DNA of 64,000 nt, from assembly GCF_000296215.2 (NCBI RefSeq), contig NZ_CP013949.1, positions 5,077,501 through 5,141,500 of the forward strand. The letters run 5' to 3'. Numbering within the stretch: the stretch's first letter is position 1; each line of letters begins with the position of its first letter. A program made the position numbers and the translations under genes. Source of the stretch: Bradyrhizobium sp. CCGE-LA001. GTDB lineage: Bacteria > Pseudomonadota > Alphaproteobacteria > Rhizobiales > Xanthobacteraceae. Below the pieces are notes generated by a model. That model made no database searches. It saw only the letters and a list, made by a program, of their open reading frames with translations, and was not told the origin of the DNA. This document shows, in pieces, positions 34,242 to 45,963 of this stretch.

Positions 34242-35129
34242 ATGTCCGTCGATAGCCTTCCCCAGTCGTCCATTCCGATCACGTCGCCGCTGCGGCCGCG
34301 CTTCGGATTCCTCACCTCGACGCCGATCATCGCGACGGCCACCGTCCTGCTCGGGCTGATCGTGCTGATCTCGATCCTGGCGCCCCTGATCGCGCCGTAT
34401 GATCCGATCCAGCTCGCGCCGTCGCAGCGGCTGAAGCCGAGCTCGGCGCAGTACCTGCTCGGAACGGACGCCTACGGCCGCGACGTGTTGTCGCGCGTAA
34501 TCTATGGCGGCCGCATCTCGCTGCTGATCGGCATCGGCGCGGCGATCCTGTCGATCGCCATCGGGCTCGCGATCGGTCTCGTCTCCGGCTTCTTCAAGCT
34601 GGTCGATGCCGTGCTGATGCGCGTCATGGACGGTCTGATGGCCATGCCGAGCATCCTGCTCGCGATCGCCGTGGTCTCGCTGTCCGGCGCCAGCCTCTGG
34701 ACCGTGCTGATCGCGATCACCATTCCAGAAATCCCGCGCGTGGCGCGCCTGGTGCGCTCGGTGGTGTTGTCGGCACGCGAGGAGCCTTATGTCGAAGCCG
34801 CGATCTCGGTCGGCTCGTCCTTGCCGAAGATCATGTGGCGGCACCTGATGCCGAATACGGTGGCCCCGCTGATCGTCCAGGGCACCTATATCTGCGCCTC
34901 CGCGATCCTGACCGAGGCGATCCTCTCCTTCCTCGGCGCCGGCATCTCGCCGGAGACGCCGACCTGGGGCAACATCATGGCCGAGGGCCGGCAGTATTTC
35001 CAGATCAAGCCGTCGCTGATCTTCTACCCGGGCCTGCTGCTCTCGATCGCCATCCTCAGCATCAATCTGATCGGCGATGCCGCCCGCGACGCCCTCGATC
35101 CGCGCATGAAGCAGCGGGAGGGGAAGTGA
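34242..35129 (+). CDS. peptide ABC transporter permease (DppC type)
   Basis: 295 residues. It has a cytoplasmic N-terminal tail, a first span, then LGTDAYGRDVLSRVIYGGRISLLIG split across the family-conserved segment, and the EAA loop with EAAISVGSSLPKIMWRHLMPN. It ends in ALDPRMKQREGK. It starts 20 bases after the DppB-type gene and completes the transmembrane part of the importer. A long palindromic repeat separates it from the ATPase gene. Confidence 0.9.
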   Translation: MSVDSLPQSSIPITSPLRPRFGFLTSTPIIATATVLLGLIVLISILAPLIAPYDPIQLAPSQRLKPSSAQYLLGTDAYGRDVLSRVIYGGRISLLIGIGAAILSIAIGLAIGLVSGFFKLVDAVLMRVMDGLMAMPSILLAIAVVSLSGASLWTVLIAITIPEIPRVARLVRSVVLSAREEPYVEAAISVGSSLPKIMWRHLMPNTVAPLIVQGTYICASAILTEAILSFLGAGISPETPTWGNIMAEGRQYFQIKPSLIFYPGLLLSIAILSINLIGDAARDALDPRMKQREGK

Positions 35130-35143
35130 TTATCCTCAGTTTC

Positions 35144-35247
35144 GTCATTCCGGGGCGCGACGAAGTCGCGAACTCGGAATCCATCTCACCACTTGCATCG
35201 CGGCTCAATGGATTCCGGGCTCGCGCTCACGCGCGCCCCGGAATGAC
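35144..35247. repeat. long palindromic intergenic repeat (GTCATTCCGGGGCGCG type)
   Basis: The outer arms are a perfect 16-bp inversion: gtcattccggggcgcg at 35144-35159 and its complement at 35232-35247. A further inverted core (ggaatcca/tggattcc) lies inside. It sits between the permease and ATPase genes of one transporter, so the operon appears to tolerate a 100-base insertion. Confidence 0.75.
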
Positions 35248-35265
35248 GAGCGAGAGTTTGGCGGC

Positions 35266-36915
<1,650 letters not shown>

Positions 36916-36925
36916 GCTCATCCTC

Positions 36926-37003
36926 GTCACTGCGAGCGTAGCGCAGCAATCCAGAATCTCTCGGCGGGAAGACTCTGGATTGCTTCGCTACGCTCGCAAT
37001 GAC
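36926..37003. repeat. palindromic intergenic repeat (GTCACTGCGAGCGTAGC type)
   Basis: gtcactgcgagcgtagcg at the left is inverted as cgctacgctcgcaatgac at the right, and inside it caatccaga/tctggattg forms a second arm. It lies between the ATPase and M81 genes. The core differs from the CCGGG-type repeats, so it is a different subfamily with the same GTCA/TGAC ends. Confidence 0.75.
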
Positions 37004-37126
37004 GGTGTGCGCGGCACACATTCCCAAAACAGCTTGACCCTATGCGCGGCGCGATTGCTTCCTGTCTTGCCCTCGCCTCTTGGCCAAGGCTAACGTCGCG
37101 CACTTTCCAACGCTGGACTTGAATTG

Positions 37127-38632
37127 ATGACACGTATCGCCGTCGGCGGCTTTCTGCACGAGACCAACACCTTCGCTCCGACGAAGGCGACGTTCGCGGA
37201 CTTTCAGCATGGTGGCGGCTGGCCGGCGATGACTGAAGGCGCGGACGTGCTGAAGGTGATGCGGCGCATCAATGTCGGTCTGGCCGGCTTCGTCGAAAGC
37301 GCCGAGGCGAACGGCTGGGAACTCATCCCCACCATCGCCTGCGGTGCCAGCCCGTCGGCGCACGTCACCAAGGACGCCTTCGAGCGCATCGTGAAAGTGA
37401 TGGTCGACGGCGTCGCGGCCGCCGGTCCGCTCGATGCGGTCTATCTCGACCTGCACGGCGCCATGGTGACCGAGCATCTCGACGATGGCGAGGGCGAGAT
37501 CCTGGCGCGCGTGCGCCGCGTCATCGGCAAGGATGTTCCGCTGGTGGCCAGCCTTGACCTGCACGCCAACGTCACGCCCGAAATGATGGAACATGCCGAC
37601 GCGCTGATCGCCTACCGCACCTATCCGCATGTCGACATGGCCGAGACCGGCCGAGCCTCCGCGCGGCATCTCGCACTGTTGCTGAAGACGAAGCAGCGCT
37701 TGGCAAAATCATTCCGGCAATTGCCGTTCCTGATCCCGATCAGCTGGCAGTGCACCAACGATCAGCCCACCAAAGGCATCTACGAGAAGCTCGCAGCGCT
37801 GGAGAGCGACGCGGTTCCGACTCTCTCTTTCGCACCGGGCTTCCCCGCCGCCGACTTCCGCGATTGCGGGCCGAGCGTGTTCGCCTATGGGGCAACTCAA
37901 GCCGACGCCGATCGCGCGGCCGATGCGATGGTCACGCTGATCGAAAGCCACGAGAACGATTTCGACGGCAGGATCTGGTCGCCCGACGACGGTGTGCGTC
38001 ATGCGATGGAACTGTCCAGGAACGCAAGCAAGCCGATCATCATCGCCGACACCCAGGACAATCCCGGCGCCGGCGGCGATTCCGACACGACCGGCATGCT
38101 GCGCGCGCTGGTGCGCAACAAGGCGAGCGCGGCCACCGGCGCGATCTACGATCCGGCCTCGGCCAAGGCGGCGCATGAGGCCGGCGTCGGCGCCACCGTG
38201 ACGCTGTCGCTCGGCGGCAAATCCGGCATCCCCGGCGACGAGCCCTATACCGAAACCTTCGTCGTCGAGAAGCTCTCCGACGGCCGCTTCATCGCGCCCG
38301 GACCTTACTATGGCGGCCGCGAGATGGAGATGGGCCCCTCCGCGTGCCTGCGCATCGGCGATGTCCGCGTTGTCGTCTCCTCGCACAAGGCCCAGCTCGC
38401 CGACCAGGCGATGTACCGCTATGTCGGCATCGAGCCGACGCGCGAGAAGATTTTGGTCAACAAGAGCTCGGTGCATTTCCGCGCCGATTTCGAGCCGATC
38501 GCCGAAAAGCTGATGATCTGCGCCGCGCCCGGCGCCATGCCCGCCGACACCGCCACCCTGCCCTGGACGCGCCTGCGCCCGGGAATCCGCATCAAGCCGA
38601 ACGGCCCCGTTTTCACGCCTCCCTCACGCTAA
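37127..38632 (+). CDS. M81 family metallopeptidase (MlrC-like)
   Basis: 501 residues. The N-terminus GGFLHETNTF is the family hallmark; LHGAMVTEH and DLHANVTPEM supply acidic and His residues proposed to bind zinc. The C-terminal half (DNPGAGGDSDTTGML) is the MlrC_C domain. MlrC was described for breakdown of linearised microcystin peptides, but homologues are widespread beside peptide or amide transport genes and most have other, unknown substrates. The ATG at 37127 is used rather than the TTG three bases before it. A peptidase acting on imported compounds fits the neighbours. Confidence 0.87.
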   Translation: MTRIAVGGFLHETNTFAPTKATFADFQHGGGWPAMTEGADVLKVMRRINVGLAGFVESAEANGWELIPTIACGASPSAHVTKDAFERIVKVMVDGVAAAGPLDAVYLDLHGAMVTEHLDDGEGEILARVRRVIGKDVPLVASLDLHANVTPEMMEHADALIAYRTYPHVDMAETGRASARHLALLLKTKQRLAKSFRQLPFLIPISWQCTNDQPTKGIYEKLAALESDAVPTLSFAPGFPAADFRDCGPSVFAYGATQADADRAADAMVTLIESHENDFDGRIWSPDDGVRHAMELSRNASKPIIIADTQDNPGAGGDSDTTGMLRALVRNKASAATGAIYDPASAKAAHEAGVGATVTLSLGGKSGIPGDEPYTETFVVEKLSDGRFIAPGPYYGGREMEMGPSACLRIGDVRVVVSSHKAQLADQAMYRYVGIEPTREKILVNKSSVHFRADFEPIAEKLMICAAPGAMPADTATLPWTRLRPGIRIKPNGPVFTPPSR

Positions 38633-38645
38633 CCGGACAGGACAG

Positions 38646-39809
38646 ATGCCCACGATCGACCGCATCGACGGCTATGCCGACGAACTCACCGCTATCCGCC
38701 GCGACTTCCACGCCCATCCCGAGATCGGCTTCGAGGAAGTGCGCACCTCCGGCATCGTCGCCGACAAGCTGAAGAGCTGGGGCATCGAGGTGCATCGCGG
38801 TCTCGGCGGCACCGGCGTGATCGGCGTCATCAAGGGCAAGGGCACGGGCACCAAGCGCATCGGCTTGCGCGCCGACATGGACGCGCTGCCGATGGAAGAG
38901 AACACCAACCTGAAATGGAGCTCGAAGATTCCCGGCCGCTTCCACGGCTGCGGCCATGACGGCCACACCACGATGCTGCTCGGCACCGCGCGCTATCTCG
39001 CCGAGACCAGGAATTTCGACGGCACCGTGCACCTGATCTTCCAGCCGGCCGAGGAAGGCCTCGGCGGCGCCCGCGCCATGATCAAGGACGGGCTGTTCGA
39101 GAAGTTTCCCTGCGACGAGCTTTACGGCCTGCACAACGCGCCCGACCTCAACCATGGCGAGATCGCGATCCTGCCCGGCCCGGCGATGGCGAGCGCCGAC
39201 TTCTTCGACCTCCGTATCACCGGCTACGGCGCGCACGGCGCGATGCCCGAGCGCTCCAAGGACGCGGTGATCATCGCGACCACGCTGGCGCAGGCGATCC
39301 AGACCATCGTCAGCCGCAACGTCGAGCCGCTGCAGGCCGCGGTGGTGTCGATCACGCAGATCCACGCCGGTTCGGCCTACAACGTCATTCCCGGCGACGC
39401 ACATCTCTGCGGCACCATCCGCACCTTCTCGAAGGAAGTTCGTACCCTGGTCAGCGAACGCATCCGCACCATCTGCGCCGGCATCGCCAGCGCCTACCAA
39501 TGCGTGATCGACGTCGACATCCGCGACACTTTCAACGTGCTGGTCAACCAGGTCGAGCAGTCCAAGGTGGTCGAGGACGTCGCGCGCACCATCGTTGATC
39601 CCGCCAACGTGATCACGCGCGCCCAGCCGAAGATGGGCAGCGAGGATTTCGCCGACATGCTGGAGACCATCCCCGGCGCCTATTTCTGGGTCGGCCACGA
39701 CGGCTCGGTGCCCGTGCACAATCCCGGCTTCGTGCTCGACGACAAGATCCTGCCGATCGGCGCCAGCATGTTCGCCCGCATCATCGAGACCCGGATGCCG
39801 GTAGGTTAG
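38646..39809 (+). CDS. M20 aminoacylase/hippurate hydrolase-type amidohydrolase
   Basis: 387 residues. The N-terminal RRDFHAHPEIGFEE and the metal-site HGCGHDGHTTML, PAEEGLGGA and late MGSEDF motifs define the M20D subgroup that removes acyl groups from amino acids (hippurate hydrolase, IAA-amino acid hydrolase, N-acyl-amino acid amidohydrolase). It begins 13 bases after the M81 gene and ends two bases before the amidase gene, clearly one operon. It differs from the first M20 gene of the locus, which is of the carboxypeptidase subgroup. Confidence 0.9.
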   Translation: MPTIDRIDGYADELTAIRRDFHAHPEIGFEEVRTSGIVADKLKSWGIEVHRGLGGTGVIGVIKGKGTGTKRIGLRADMDALPMEENTNLKWSSKIPGRFHGCGHDGHTTMLLGTARYLAETRNFDGTVHLIFQPAEEGLGGARAMIKDGLFEKFPCDELYGLHNAPDLNHGEIAILPGPAMASADFFDLRITGYGAHGAMPERSKDAVIIATTLAQAIQTIVSRNVEPLQAAVVSITQIHAGSAYNVIPGDAHLCGTIRTFSKEVRTLVSERIRTICAGIASAYQCVIDVDIRDTFNVLVNQVEQSKVVEDVARTIVDPANVITRAQPKMGSEDFADMLETIPGAYFWVGHDGSVPVHNPGFVLDDKILPIGASMFARIIETRMPVG

Positions 39810-39811
39810 CA

Positions 39812-41233
39812 ATGCATAAGAAGAGCGTCGAAGAGGCAGTTACCTCGCTGCACGATCTGTCCGCGGTCGACCTGATCGCGGGCTATCGCGCCAAGCAATT
39901 CTCGCCGATCGAGGTGCTTGAGGACGTGCTCACACACGTCGCTGCGTGGGAACCGCATCTGAAGGCGCTCTATGCATTCGATCCGGACGGCGCGCGCGAG
40001 GCAGCCAAGGCCTCGACCGCACGCTGGAACGGCGGCGAACCGTCCGGCGCGCTCGACGGCGTGCCTGTAACGGTGAAGGACAATATCGCGACCAAGGGCG
40101 TGCCGGTGCCGCTCGGCGCGGCCAGCGTCAAGCTGGTGCCGGCCGAGAAGGACGCGCCGCCCGCGGCGAGGCTGCGCGAAGCCGGCGCGATCATCTTCGC
40201 TAAAACCACCATGCCCGATTACGGCATGCTGTCCTCGGGGCTCTCCAGCTTCCACGCGCTCGCGCGCAATCCCTGGGACCTCGCCAAGAACCCCGGCGGC
40301 TCCAGTGCGGGCGCCGGCGCCGCCGCGGCGGCCGGCTATGGACCGCTGCATCTCGGCACCGATATCGGCGGCTCGGTGCGCCTGCCCGCGGGCTGGTGTG
40401 GCCTCGTCGGTTTGAAACCGAGCTTCGGCCGCGTACCGATCGACCCCACCTATGTCGGCCGCGTCGCCGGTCCCATGACCCGCACGGTCGACGATTGCGC
40501 GCTGATGATGAGCGTGATCGCAAAGCCCGACCGGCGCGACGGCATGAGCCTGCCCGCCGAGCCGCTCAACTGGAAAGGATTGGAAAAGTCGCCGCGCAAG
40601 CTGCGCATCGGCCTGATGCTCGATCCCGGCTGCGGCCTGCCGCTGGAGAAGCCGGTGCGCGAGGTCGCGGTGAAGGCTGCCAAGGCGTTCGAATCCGCAG
40701 GCAGCGTCGTCACCGAAGTCGACGGCATCCTCACCCGCGAGATGCTCGACGGCCTCGACAATTTCTGGCGCGCGCGGATGTGGGACGATCTGTCCAAGCT
40801 GGCGCCGGATGAGCGGGCCAAGGTGCTGCCCTACATTTTCAAATGGGGCGAGTCCGGTGCGAAGCTTTCGGGCGTCGACGTCATCCGCGGCTTCAACCAG
40901 ACCATGGCGATCCGCGCAGCGGCGGGAAAGCTGTTCTGCGAGCTCGACTATGTGATCTCGCCGACTGCACCGAACGTGAATTATCCGGCGGAATGGGCTT
41001 CGCCCACCAACGATCCGATGAAGCCGTTCGAGCACATCGTCTATACCGTGCCGTGGAATATGTCGGAGAATCCTGCGGTCTCCGTCAATGGCGGCTTCGA
41101 TGCCAAGGGCTTTCCCATCGGTGTGCAGATCGTCGGCCGCCGCTTCGACGATATCGGCGTGCTCGGCATGGCCAAGGCATTCGAGGGCCTGCGCGGCGCG
41201 CAGCGGCCCTGGCCGAACCCGCCGGCGAAGTAG
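39812..41233 (+). CDS. amidase signature family hydrolase
   Basis: 473 residues. The Ser-cisSer-Lys triad is present: Lys89 (VTVKDN), Ser164 (PGGSSAG) and Ser188 (GGSVRLP). The last is the acylated nucleophile. Length is usual for stand-alone amidases, and a GatA role is unlikely because gatB/gatC are not adjacent. It should hydrolyse a carboxamide to acid and ammonia. Its place after two peptidases suggests the final deamidation or amide cleavage of an imported substrate. The stretch GAGAAAAAGYGPLHLG is alanine-rich relative to the family. Confidence 0.9.
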   Translation: MHKKSVEEAVTSLHDLSAVDLIAGYRAKQFSPIEVLEDVLTHVAAWEPHLKALYAFDPDGAREAAKASTARWNGGEPSGALDGVPVTVKDNIATKGVPVPLGAASVKLVPAEKDAPPAARLREAGAIIFAKTTMPDYGMLSSGLSSFHALARNPWDLAKNPGGSSAGAGAAAAAGYGPLHLGTDIGGSVRLPAGWCGLVGLKPSFGRVPIDPTYVGRVAGPMTRTVDDCALMMSVIAKPDRRDGMSLPAEPLNWKGLEKSPRKLRIGLMLDPGCGLPLEKPVREVAVKAAKAFESAGSVVTEVDGILTREMLDGLDNFWRARMWDDLSKLAPDERAKVLPYIFKWGESGAKLSGVDVIRGFNQTMAIRAAAGKLFCELDYVISPTAPNVNYPAEWASPTNDPMKPFEHIVYTVPWNMSENPAVSVNGGFDAKGFPIGVQIVGRRFDDIGVLGMAKAFEGLRGAQRPWPNPPAK

Positions 41234-41237
41234 CGTC

Positions 41238-41315
41238 TGAGCACAAGCGCGGGCTCGCCCCGCGCATCCATCCTCTTCGAGAAAGATGGATCGCCGGGTC
41301 AAGCCCGGCAATGAC
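41238..41315. repeat. palindromic intergenic repeat (CCATCYTCTTCGAG type)
   Basis: The segment holds two inverted pairs: atccatcctctt with a complementary aagatggat across the cgagaa loop, and gccgggt/aagcccggc. It ends in ATGAC like the other intergenic repeats. It lies between the amidase and enoyl-CoA hydratase genes. Confidence 0.55.
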
Positions 41316-41353
41316 AGAATTGTTTCAAAGAATGACAGGGAAGGAAACCCACC

Positions 41354-42244
<891 letters not shown>

Positions 42245-42273
42245 CGCGAGGGGCCCGTCCTCCGTTCACCGCT

Positions 42274-42370
42274 GTCATCACCCGCGAAGGCGGGTGATCC
42301 AGTATTCCACCAGCGTCAATTGTCACGACCGCTGGTGATTACTGGATGCCCCGCCTTCGCGGGGCATGAC
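42274..42370. repeat. long palindromic intergenic repeat (GTCATCACCCGCGAAGGCGGG type)
   Basis: gtcat and a cgcgaaggcggg arm at the left are mirrored by ccccgccttcgcgggg and catgac at the right. The inner arms are atccagtattccaccagc and gctggtgattactggat. It lies between two convergent genes, where it could act as a bidirectional transcription stop. Confidence 0.75.
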
Positions 42371-42373
42371 AAC

Positions 42374-43351
42374 TCACTCCATCACCAGCGCCACTCGCCC
42401 GATCGCCTTGCGCTCGAGCAACAGCCGCATCGCCTTCGCATAATCCTCGAGCGGCAGGCGGTGCGAGACATTGGGACGCAGCTTGCCCTCCTCCGCCCAT
42501 TGCAAGAGCGCCTTCAAGCGCACCTCGCCGAGCCCAGGGTTCTTTCGCACGGCTTCGCCGGCGCGCACGCCCAGCACGCTGGCGCCTTTGATCAGCAACA
42601 GATTGGTCTTGGCCGAGCCGATGCCGCCGGTGAAACCGATCACGAGGAGCCGCGCGCCCCACGCGATGCAGCGCATCGAATCCTCGAAGACCTGACCGCC
42701 GACGGGATCGAACACGACGTCGGCGCCGCGGCCGTCCGTGATGCGCTTGACGGCGTCGCGAAACGACTCGCGATCGTAGCGGACGAGATGATCGGCGCCG
42801 CGCGATTTGGCGATCGCAAGCTTCTCGTCGCTGGAGGCAGTCGCGATCACGGTCGCGCCCAGCATCTTGCCGATCTCGACGGCGGCAAGACCGACACCGC
42901 CGCCCGCGCCGTGCACCAGCAGCACCTCGCCGGGCTCGACCCGCCCGCGGTCGATCAGCGCATGATAGGCGGTGCCGTGGCCGGCGAGATAGGTCGCGGC
43001 CTCCGCATAATCGAACGTCGACGGCATCGGGGTGAGCTGCGACGGCATCACCACCGCTTCGTCGGTGAAGGCGCCGTGGCGCATCTTGACGATGACCTTG
43101 TCGCCGACGATAACGCCGCTTGCCTCCGCACCCACTTCGGTGACGTCGCCGGCGGCTTCCATGCCCGGCGTGAACGGCAGCTCCGGCTTGAGCTGATATT
43201 CGCCGGCAGCCATCAGCACGTCCGGAAAGTTCAGCCCGGCGGCGCGAACCGCGACGCGCACCTCGCCCGGCTTCAACGCGCGCGAAGGAAACTCTTCCAG
43301 CCGCAATGTCTCGGGCGCGCCGAGTGCACGACAGACGACAGCCCGCACCAT
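42374..43351 (-). CDS. NADPH:quinone oxidoreductase, zinc-free MDR family
   Basis: 325 residues. The N-terminal GroES-like domain (VRAAGLNFPDVLM) is followed by the nucleotide-binding motif HGAGGGVGLAAVEIGK near residue 150. The structural zinc Cys cluster is absent, as in QOR-type members that reduce quinones or enoyl compounds. Its start overlaps the stop of the upstream isomerase by one base (TGATG), indicating a translated pair. Confidence 0.87.
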   Translation of the reverse strand: MVRAVVCRALGAPETLRLEEFPSRALKPGEVRVAVRAAGLNFPDVLMAAGEYQLKPELPFTPGMEAAGDVTEVGAEASGVIVGDKVIVKMRHGAFTDEAVVMPSQLTPMPSTFDYAEAATYLAGHGTAYHALIDRGRVEPGEVLLVHGAGGGVGLAAVEIGKMLGATVIATASSDEKLAIAKSRGADHLVRYDRESFRDAVKRITDGRGADVVFDPVGGQVFEDSMRCIAWGARLLVIGFTGGIGSAKTNLLLIKGASVLGVRAGEAVRKNPGLGEVRLKALLQWAEEGKLRPNVSHRLPLEDYAKAMRLLLERKAIGRVALVME

Positions 43352-43959
43352 CAGGCCGCGCTCGCCTTGCGGCGCAGAAGCGCCTCGCGGATCAGCGGCA
43401 GGCGGTCATTGCCGAAATACATGTCGGTCTTGCCGACGAAGATCGTCGGGGAGCCGAAGCCGCCGCGGGCGACGACCTCCTCCGTGTTCGCCTTGAGCTG
43501 GTCCTTGATGCCCTGTTCCGAAATACCGGTGAAGAATTTCTGCTCGTCGATACCGACCTTCTTGCAGATTTCGGCCAGCACCGCGTCCTGCGAGATGTCC
43601 TTGTCCGCGCCCCAATAGGCCTCAAACACGGCGGTAGCGAACGGCACCATGTCTTGACCGAGCCAGATGCAGCCGCGCATGGCTTTCACGCTGTTCACGG
43701 GAAAGACGGTTGGCGGCATCTTGATCGCAAGTCCCGCTGAGCGCGCCCAGTCATCGAGGTCCTTTTTCATGTAGCGCGCCTTCAGCGGCACCGGCGTCTC
43801 CCGCTGGGCGTAGACGCTTGGATTGACCGTGTTGAAGATGCCGCCGACCAGGATCGGGCGCCAGACGATCTCCGCGCCTAGCTCCTTCGCGAGCGACTGG
43901 ATGTTGTGGAAGGCGAGGTAGGTCCAGGGGCTGGAGCAGTCGAAGAAGAATTCGATCAT
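43351..43959 (-). CDS. DsbA-fold isomerase (2-hydroxychromene-2-carboxylate isomerase-like)
   Basis: 202 residues. The N-terminal FFFDCSSPWTYLAF is the active-site start of the HCCA isomerase/kappa-class GST family, with Ser at the glutathione-activating position. The helical insert and the C-terminal GGFGSPTIFVGKTDMYFGNDRL (read in parts) complete the fold. Known members isomerise an aromatic degradation intermediate using glutathione; other members act on unknown compounds. ATG at 43959 has AAGGAA six bases upstream. It is followed by the quinone oxidoreductase in one transcription unit. Confidence 0.87.
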   Translation of the reverse strand: MIEFFFDCSSPWTYLAFHNIQSLAKELGAEIVWRPILVGGIFNTVNPSVYAQRETPVPLKARYMKKDLDDWARSAGLAIKMPPTVFPVNSVKAMRGCIWLGQDMVPFATAVFEAYWGADKDISQDAVLAEICKKVGIDEQKFFTGISEQGIKDQLKANTEEVVARGGFGSPTIFVGKTDMYFGNDRLPLIREALLRRKASAA

Positions 43960-43980
43960 GGCGTTTCCTTTGCTGACGGA

Positions 43981-44084
43981 CCTCATCCTGAGGAGGCCGC
44001 GGAGCGGCCGTCTCGAAGGATGGCCAGGGTGACGGTCGGGCCTTCATGGTTCGAGACGCGCCTGCGGCGCTCCTCACCATGAGG
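43981..44084. repeat. palindromic intergenic repeat (CCTCATCCTGAGGAG type)
   Basis: cctcatcctgaggag at the left and ctcctcaccatgagg at the right form an imperfect inversion, with gccgtctcgaagga and ccttcatggttcgagacg inside. It separates the isomerase from the glutathione S-transferase. The outer sequence resembles a widely dispersed Bradyrhizobium-type repeat. Confidence 0.7.
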
Positions 44085-44092
44085 AACAAGCA

Positions 44093-44794
44093 CTAACGCT
44101 TTCCCAGCACTTCCTTCGCACGCTGGCCGAACATGATCTTGCGTGATTCCTCGTCGAACGGCTCCTTGACGAATTTTCCGATCGCAAGGCCCGCCTGCAC
44201 CTGCGGCCGGGCACGCACCTCGGCATACCAGCGCTTCACGTTCGGGTAGTCGTCGAGCGTGAAGCCTTGCGCCTTGTGGGTCATGGTCCAGGGAAAGCAG
44301 GCGATGTCGGCGATCGAGTAGTCGCCGGCGACATAGGCGCCGGTCTTGCCGAGCTGGCGGTCGAGCACGCCGTAGAGCCGCGCCCCCTCGTCCCGGTAGC
44401 GCTCGATTGCATAGGGGATTTTTTCTGCCGCATAGAGCGCGAAATGGCCGTGTTGCCCGAGCATCGGCCCGAGGCCAGCCATCTGCCACATTACCCATTG
44501 GATGGTGGTAGAGCGGCCGCGCAGGTCCGTGGGTAAGAAACGGCCGGTCTTCTCCGCCAGATAGATCAGGATCGCGCCGGTCTCGAATGCCGAGAACGCC
44601 GCGCCGCCATCCGCGGGCGCGTGGTCGACGATCGCAGGGATGCGGTTGTTCGGGGAGATCGCCAGAAACTCGGGGCTGAATTGCTCGCCGGCGCGGATGT
44701 TGACGGGCTTCACCGTGTAGGGAAGCCCGAGTTCCTCCAGCATGATCGAGACTTTCCAGCCGTTCGGCGTCGGCGCGTAATAGAGCTCGATCAT
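44093..44794 (-). CDS. glutathione S-transferase family protein
   Basis: 233 residues. The thioredoxin-like N-terminal domain (IELYYAPTPNGWKVSIML) carries Asn at the glutathione-contact position, as in Ure2p/YfcG-like GSTs; later come NRIPAIVDH with the cis-Pro and ETGAILIYLAE with the Glu that binds the gamma-glutamyl group. An all-helical C-terminal domain follows. YfcG-like members often act as disulfide reductases. The ATG at 44794 is chosen because AAGGGAAAGG lies just before it. It is transcribed towards the isomerase. Confidence 0.9.
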   Translation of the reverse strand: MIELYYAPTPNGWKVSIMLEELGLPYTVKPVNIRAGEQFSPEFLAISPNNRIPAIVDHAPADGGAAFSAFETGAILIYLAEKTGRFLPTDLRGRSTTIQWVMWQMAGLGPMLGQHGHFALYAAEKIPYAIERYRDEGARLYGVLDRQLGKTGAYVAGDYSIADIACFPWTMTHKAQGFTLDDYPNVKRWYAEVRARPQVQAGLAIGKFVKEPFDEESRKIMFGQRAKEVLGKR

Positions 44795-44927
44795 GGCCTT
44801 TCCCTTGGACCTTTCCTCTCGGCCGTCCCTGTCGCTGCCGCCAGCCAATGACGACTTTTGTTGTTCTGTACCTCGACGTTAGGACATGGCAGGAAGGGGC
44901 GCAACACAACCTGCCGGGAGGGCCGCC

Positions 44928-45950
44928 ATGCTGTTTCCAACCACGATCGCCGGCTCCTTGCCGAAGCCGGAATGGCTCGCCGAGCCCAACATGCTGTGGG
45001 CGCCCTGGAAGTCGCAAGGCGAGGAGCTTCTCCACGCCAAGCGCGACGCGACGCTGATCTGGCTGAAGATCCAGGAGGACGCAGGCATCGACATCGTCAC
45101 CGAGGGCGAGCAGGCCCGCCAGCATTTCGTGCACGGCTTCCTGGAGAAGGTCGAAGGCATCGACTTCGCTCACAAGGTCGAGATGGGCATCCGCAAGGAC
45201 CGCTACAAGGCGATGGTGCCGCAGGTGGTCGCCCCGCTCCGCCTCAAGGGACGCGTTCACGCCGACGAGGCTCGCGTTGCGCGTTTGCACACCAAGAAGA
45301 AGCTGAAGTTCACCCTGCCCGGCCCGATGACCATCATAGACACCATCGCCGATCGCTACTATGGCGACCGCGTCAAGATGGCGTTCGCGTTCGCCGAGCT
45401 CCTGAACGAGGAAGCCAAGGCGCTACAGGCCGATGGGGTCGACCTCGTGCAGTTCGACGAGCCAGCCTTCAACGTCTACATGGACGAGGTCAACGACTGG
45501 GGCATCAAGGCGTTGGAGCGCGCCGCGCAGGGCCTGACCTGCACCACCGCCGTTCACATCTGCTATGGCTACGGCATCAAGGCCAACACCGACTGGAAGG
45601 AAACGCTCGGCAGCCAGTGGCGGCAGTACGAGCAGATTTTCCCGGCGATCGATGCGAGCCCGATCCAGCAAGTCGCGATCGAGTGCCGCAATTCGAAGGT
45701 GCCGCTCGACCTGTTGGCTCTGCTCAAGACCAAAGTCGTGCAGGCCGGCGTGATCGACGTCGCCAGCGACACGGTCGAGACGGCCGAGGACGTCGTGAAA
45801 GTGATCGACGCGGTGTCGAAATTCGTCCCCAAGAGCAACATCATCGCCACCACCAATTGCGGCATGGCGCCGATGCGGCGCGAGATCGCCGAGGCGAAGC
45901 TGATGGCGCTCGGCGCCGGGGCGGCGCTGGCGCGCGAGAAGCTTGGCTGA
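44928..45950 (+). CDS. cobalamin-independent methionine synthase-like (MetE C-terminal core)
   Basis: 340 residues equal to the catalytic C-terminal half of MetE. The zinc ligands are visible as His and Cys in VHICYG, Glu in ECRNS and Cys in TTNCGM; FTLPGPMTI is the substrate-side motif. The N-terminal MetE domain is absent, as in archaeal core methionine synthases and in several methyl-transfer or corrinoid-linked homologues, so the methyl donor is uncertain. GGGAGG six bases before the ATG at 44928 defines the start; the longer upstream frame has no such site. Confidence 0.87.
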   Translation: MLFPTTIAGSLPKPEWLAEPNMLWAPWKSQGEELLHAKRDATLIWLKIQEDAGIDIVTEGEQARQHFVHGFLEKVEGIDFAHKVEMGIRKDRYKAMVPQVVAPLRLKGRVHADEARVARLHTKKKLKFTLPGPMTIIDTIADRYYGDRVKMAFAFAELLNEEAKALQADGVDLVQFDEPAFNVYMDEVNDWGIKALERAAQGLTCTTAVHICYGYGIKANTDWKETLGSQWRQYEQIFPAIDASPIQQVAIECRNSKVPLDLLALLKTKVVQAGVIDVASDTVETAEDVVKVIDAVSKFVPKSNIIATTNCGMAPMRREIAEAKLMALGAGAALAREKLG

Positions 45951-45963
45951 CGGCCGGGCTGCG

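Noticed and set aside
33218..34342. 374-codon minus-strand frame rich in Asp and His over the permease genes
   Set aside because: Antisense of two strongly conserved permeases; no recognisable domain.
37127..38632. Microcystin-degrading MlrC
   Set aside because: Only family similarity; no mlrA or mlrB nearby, and homologues with other substrates are far more common.
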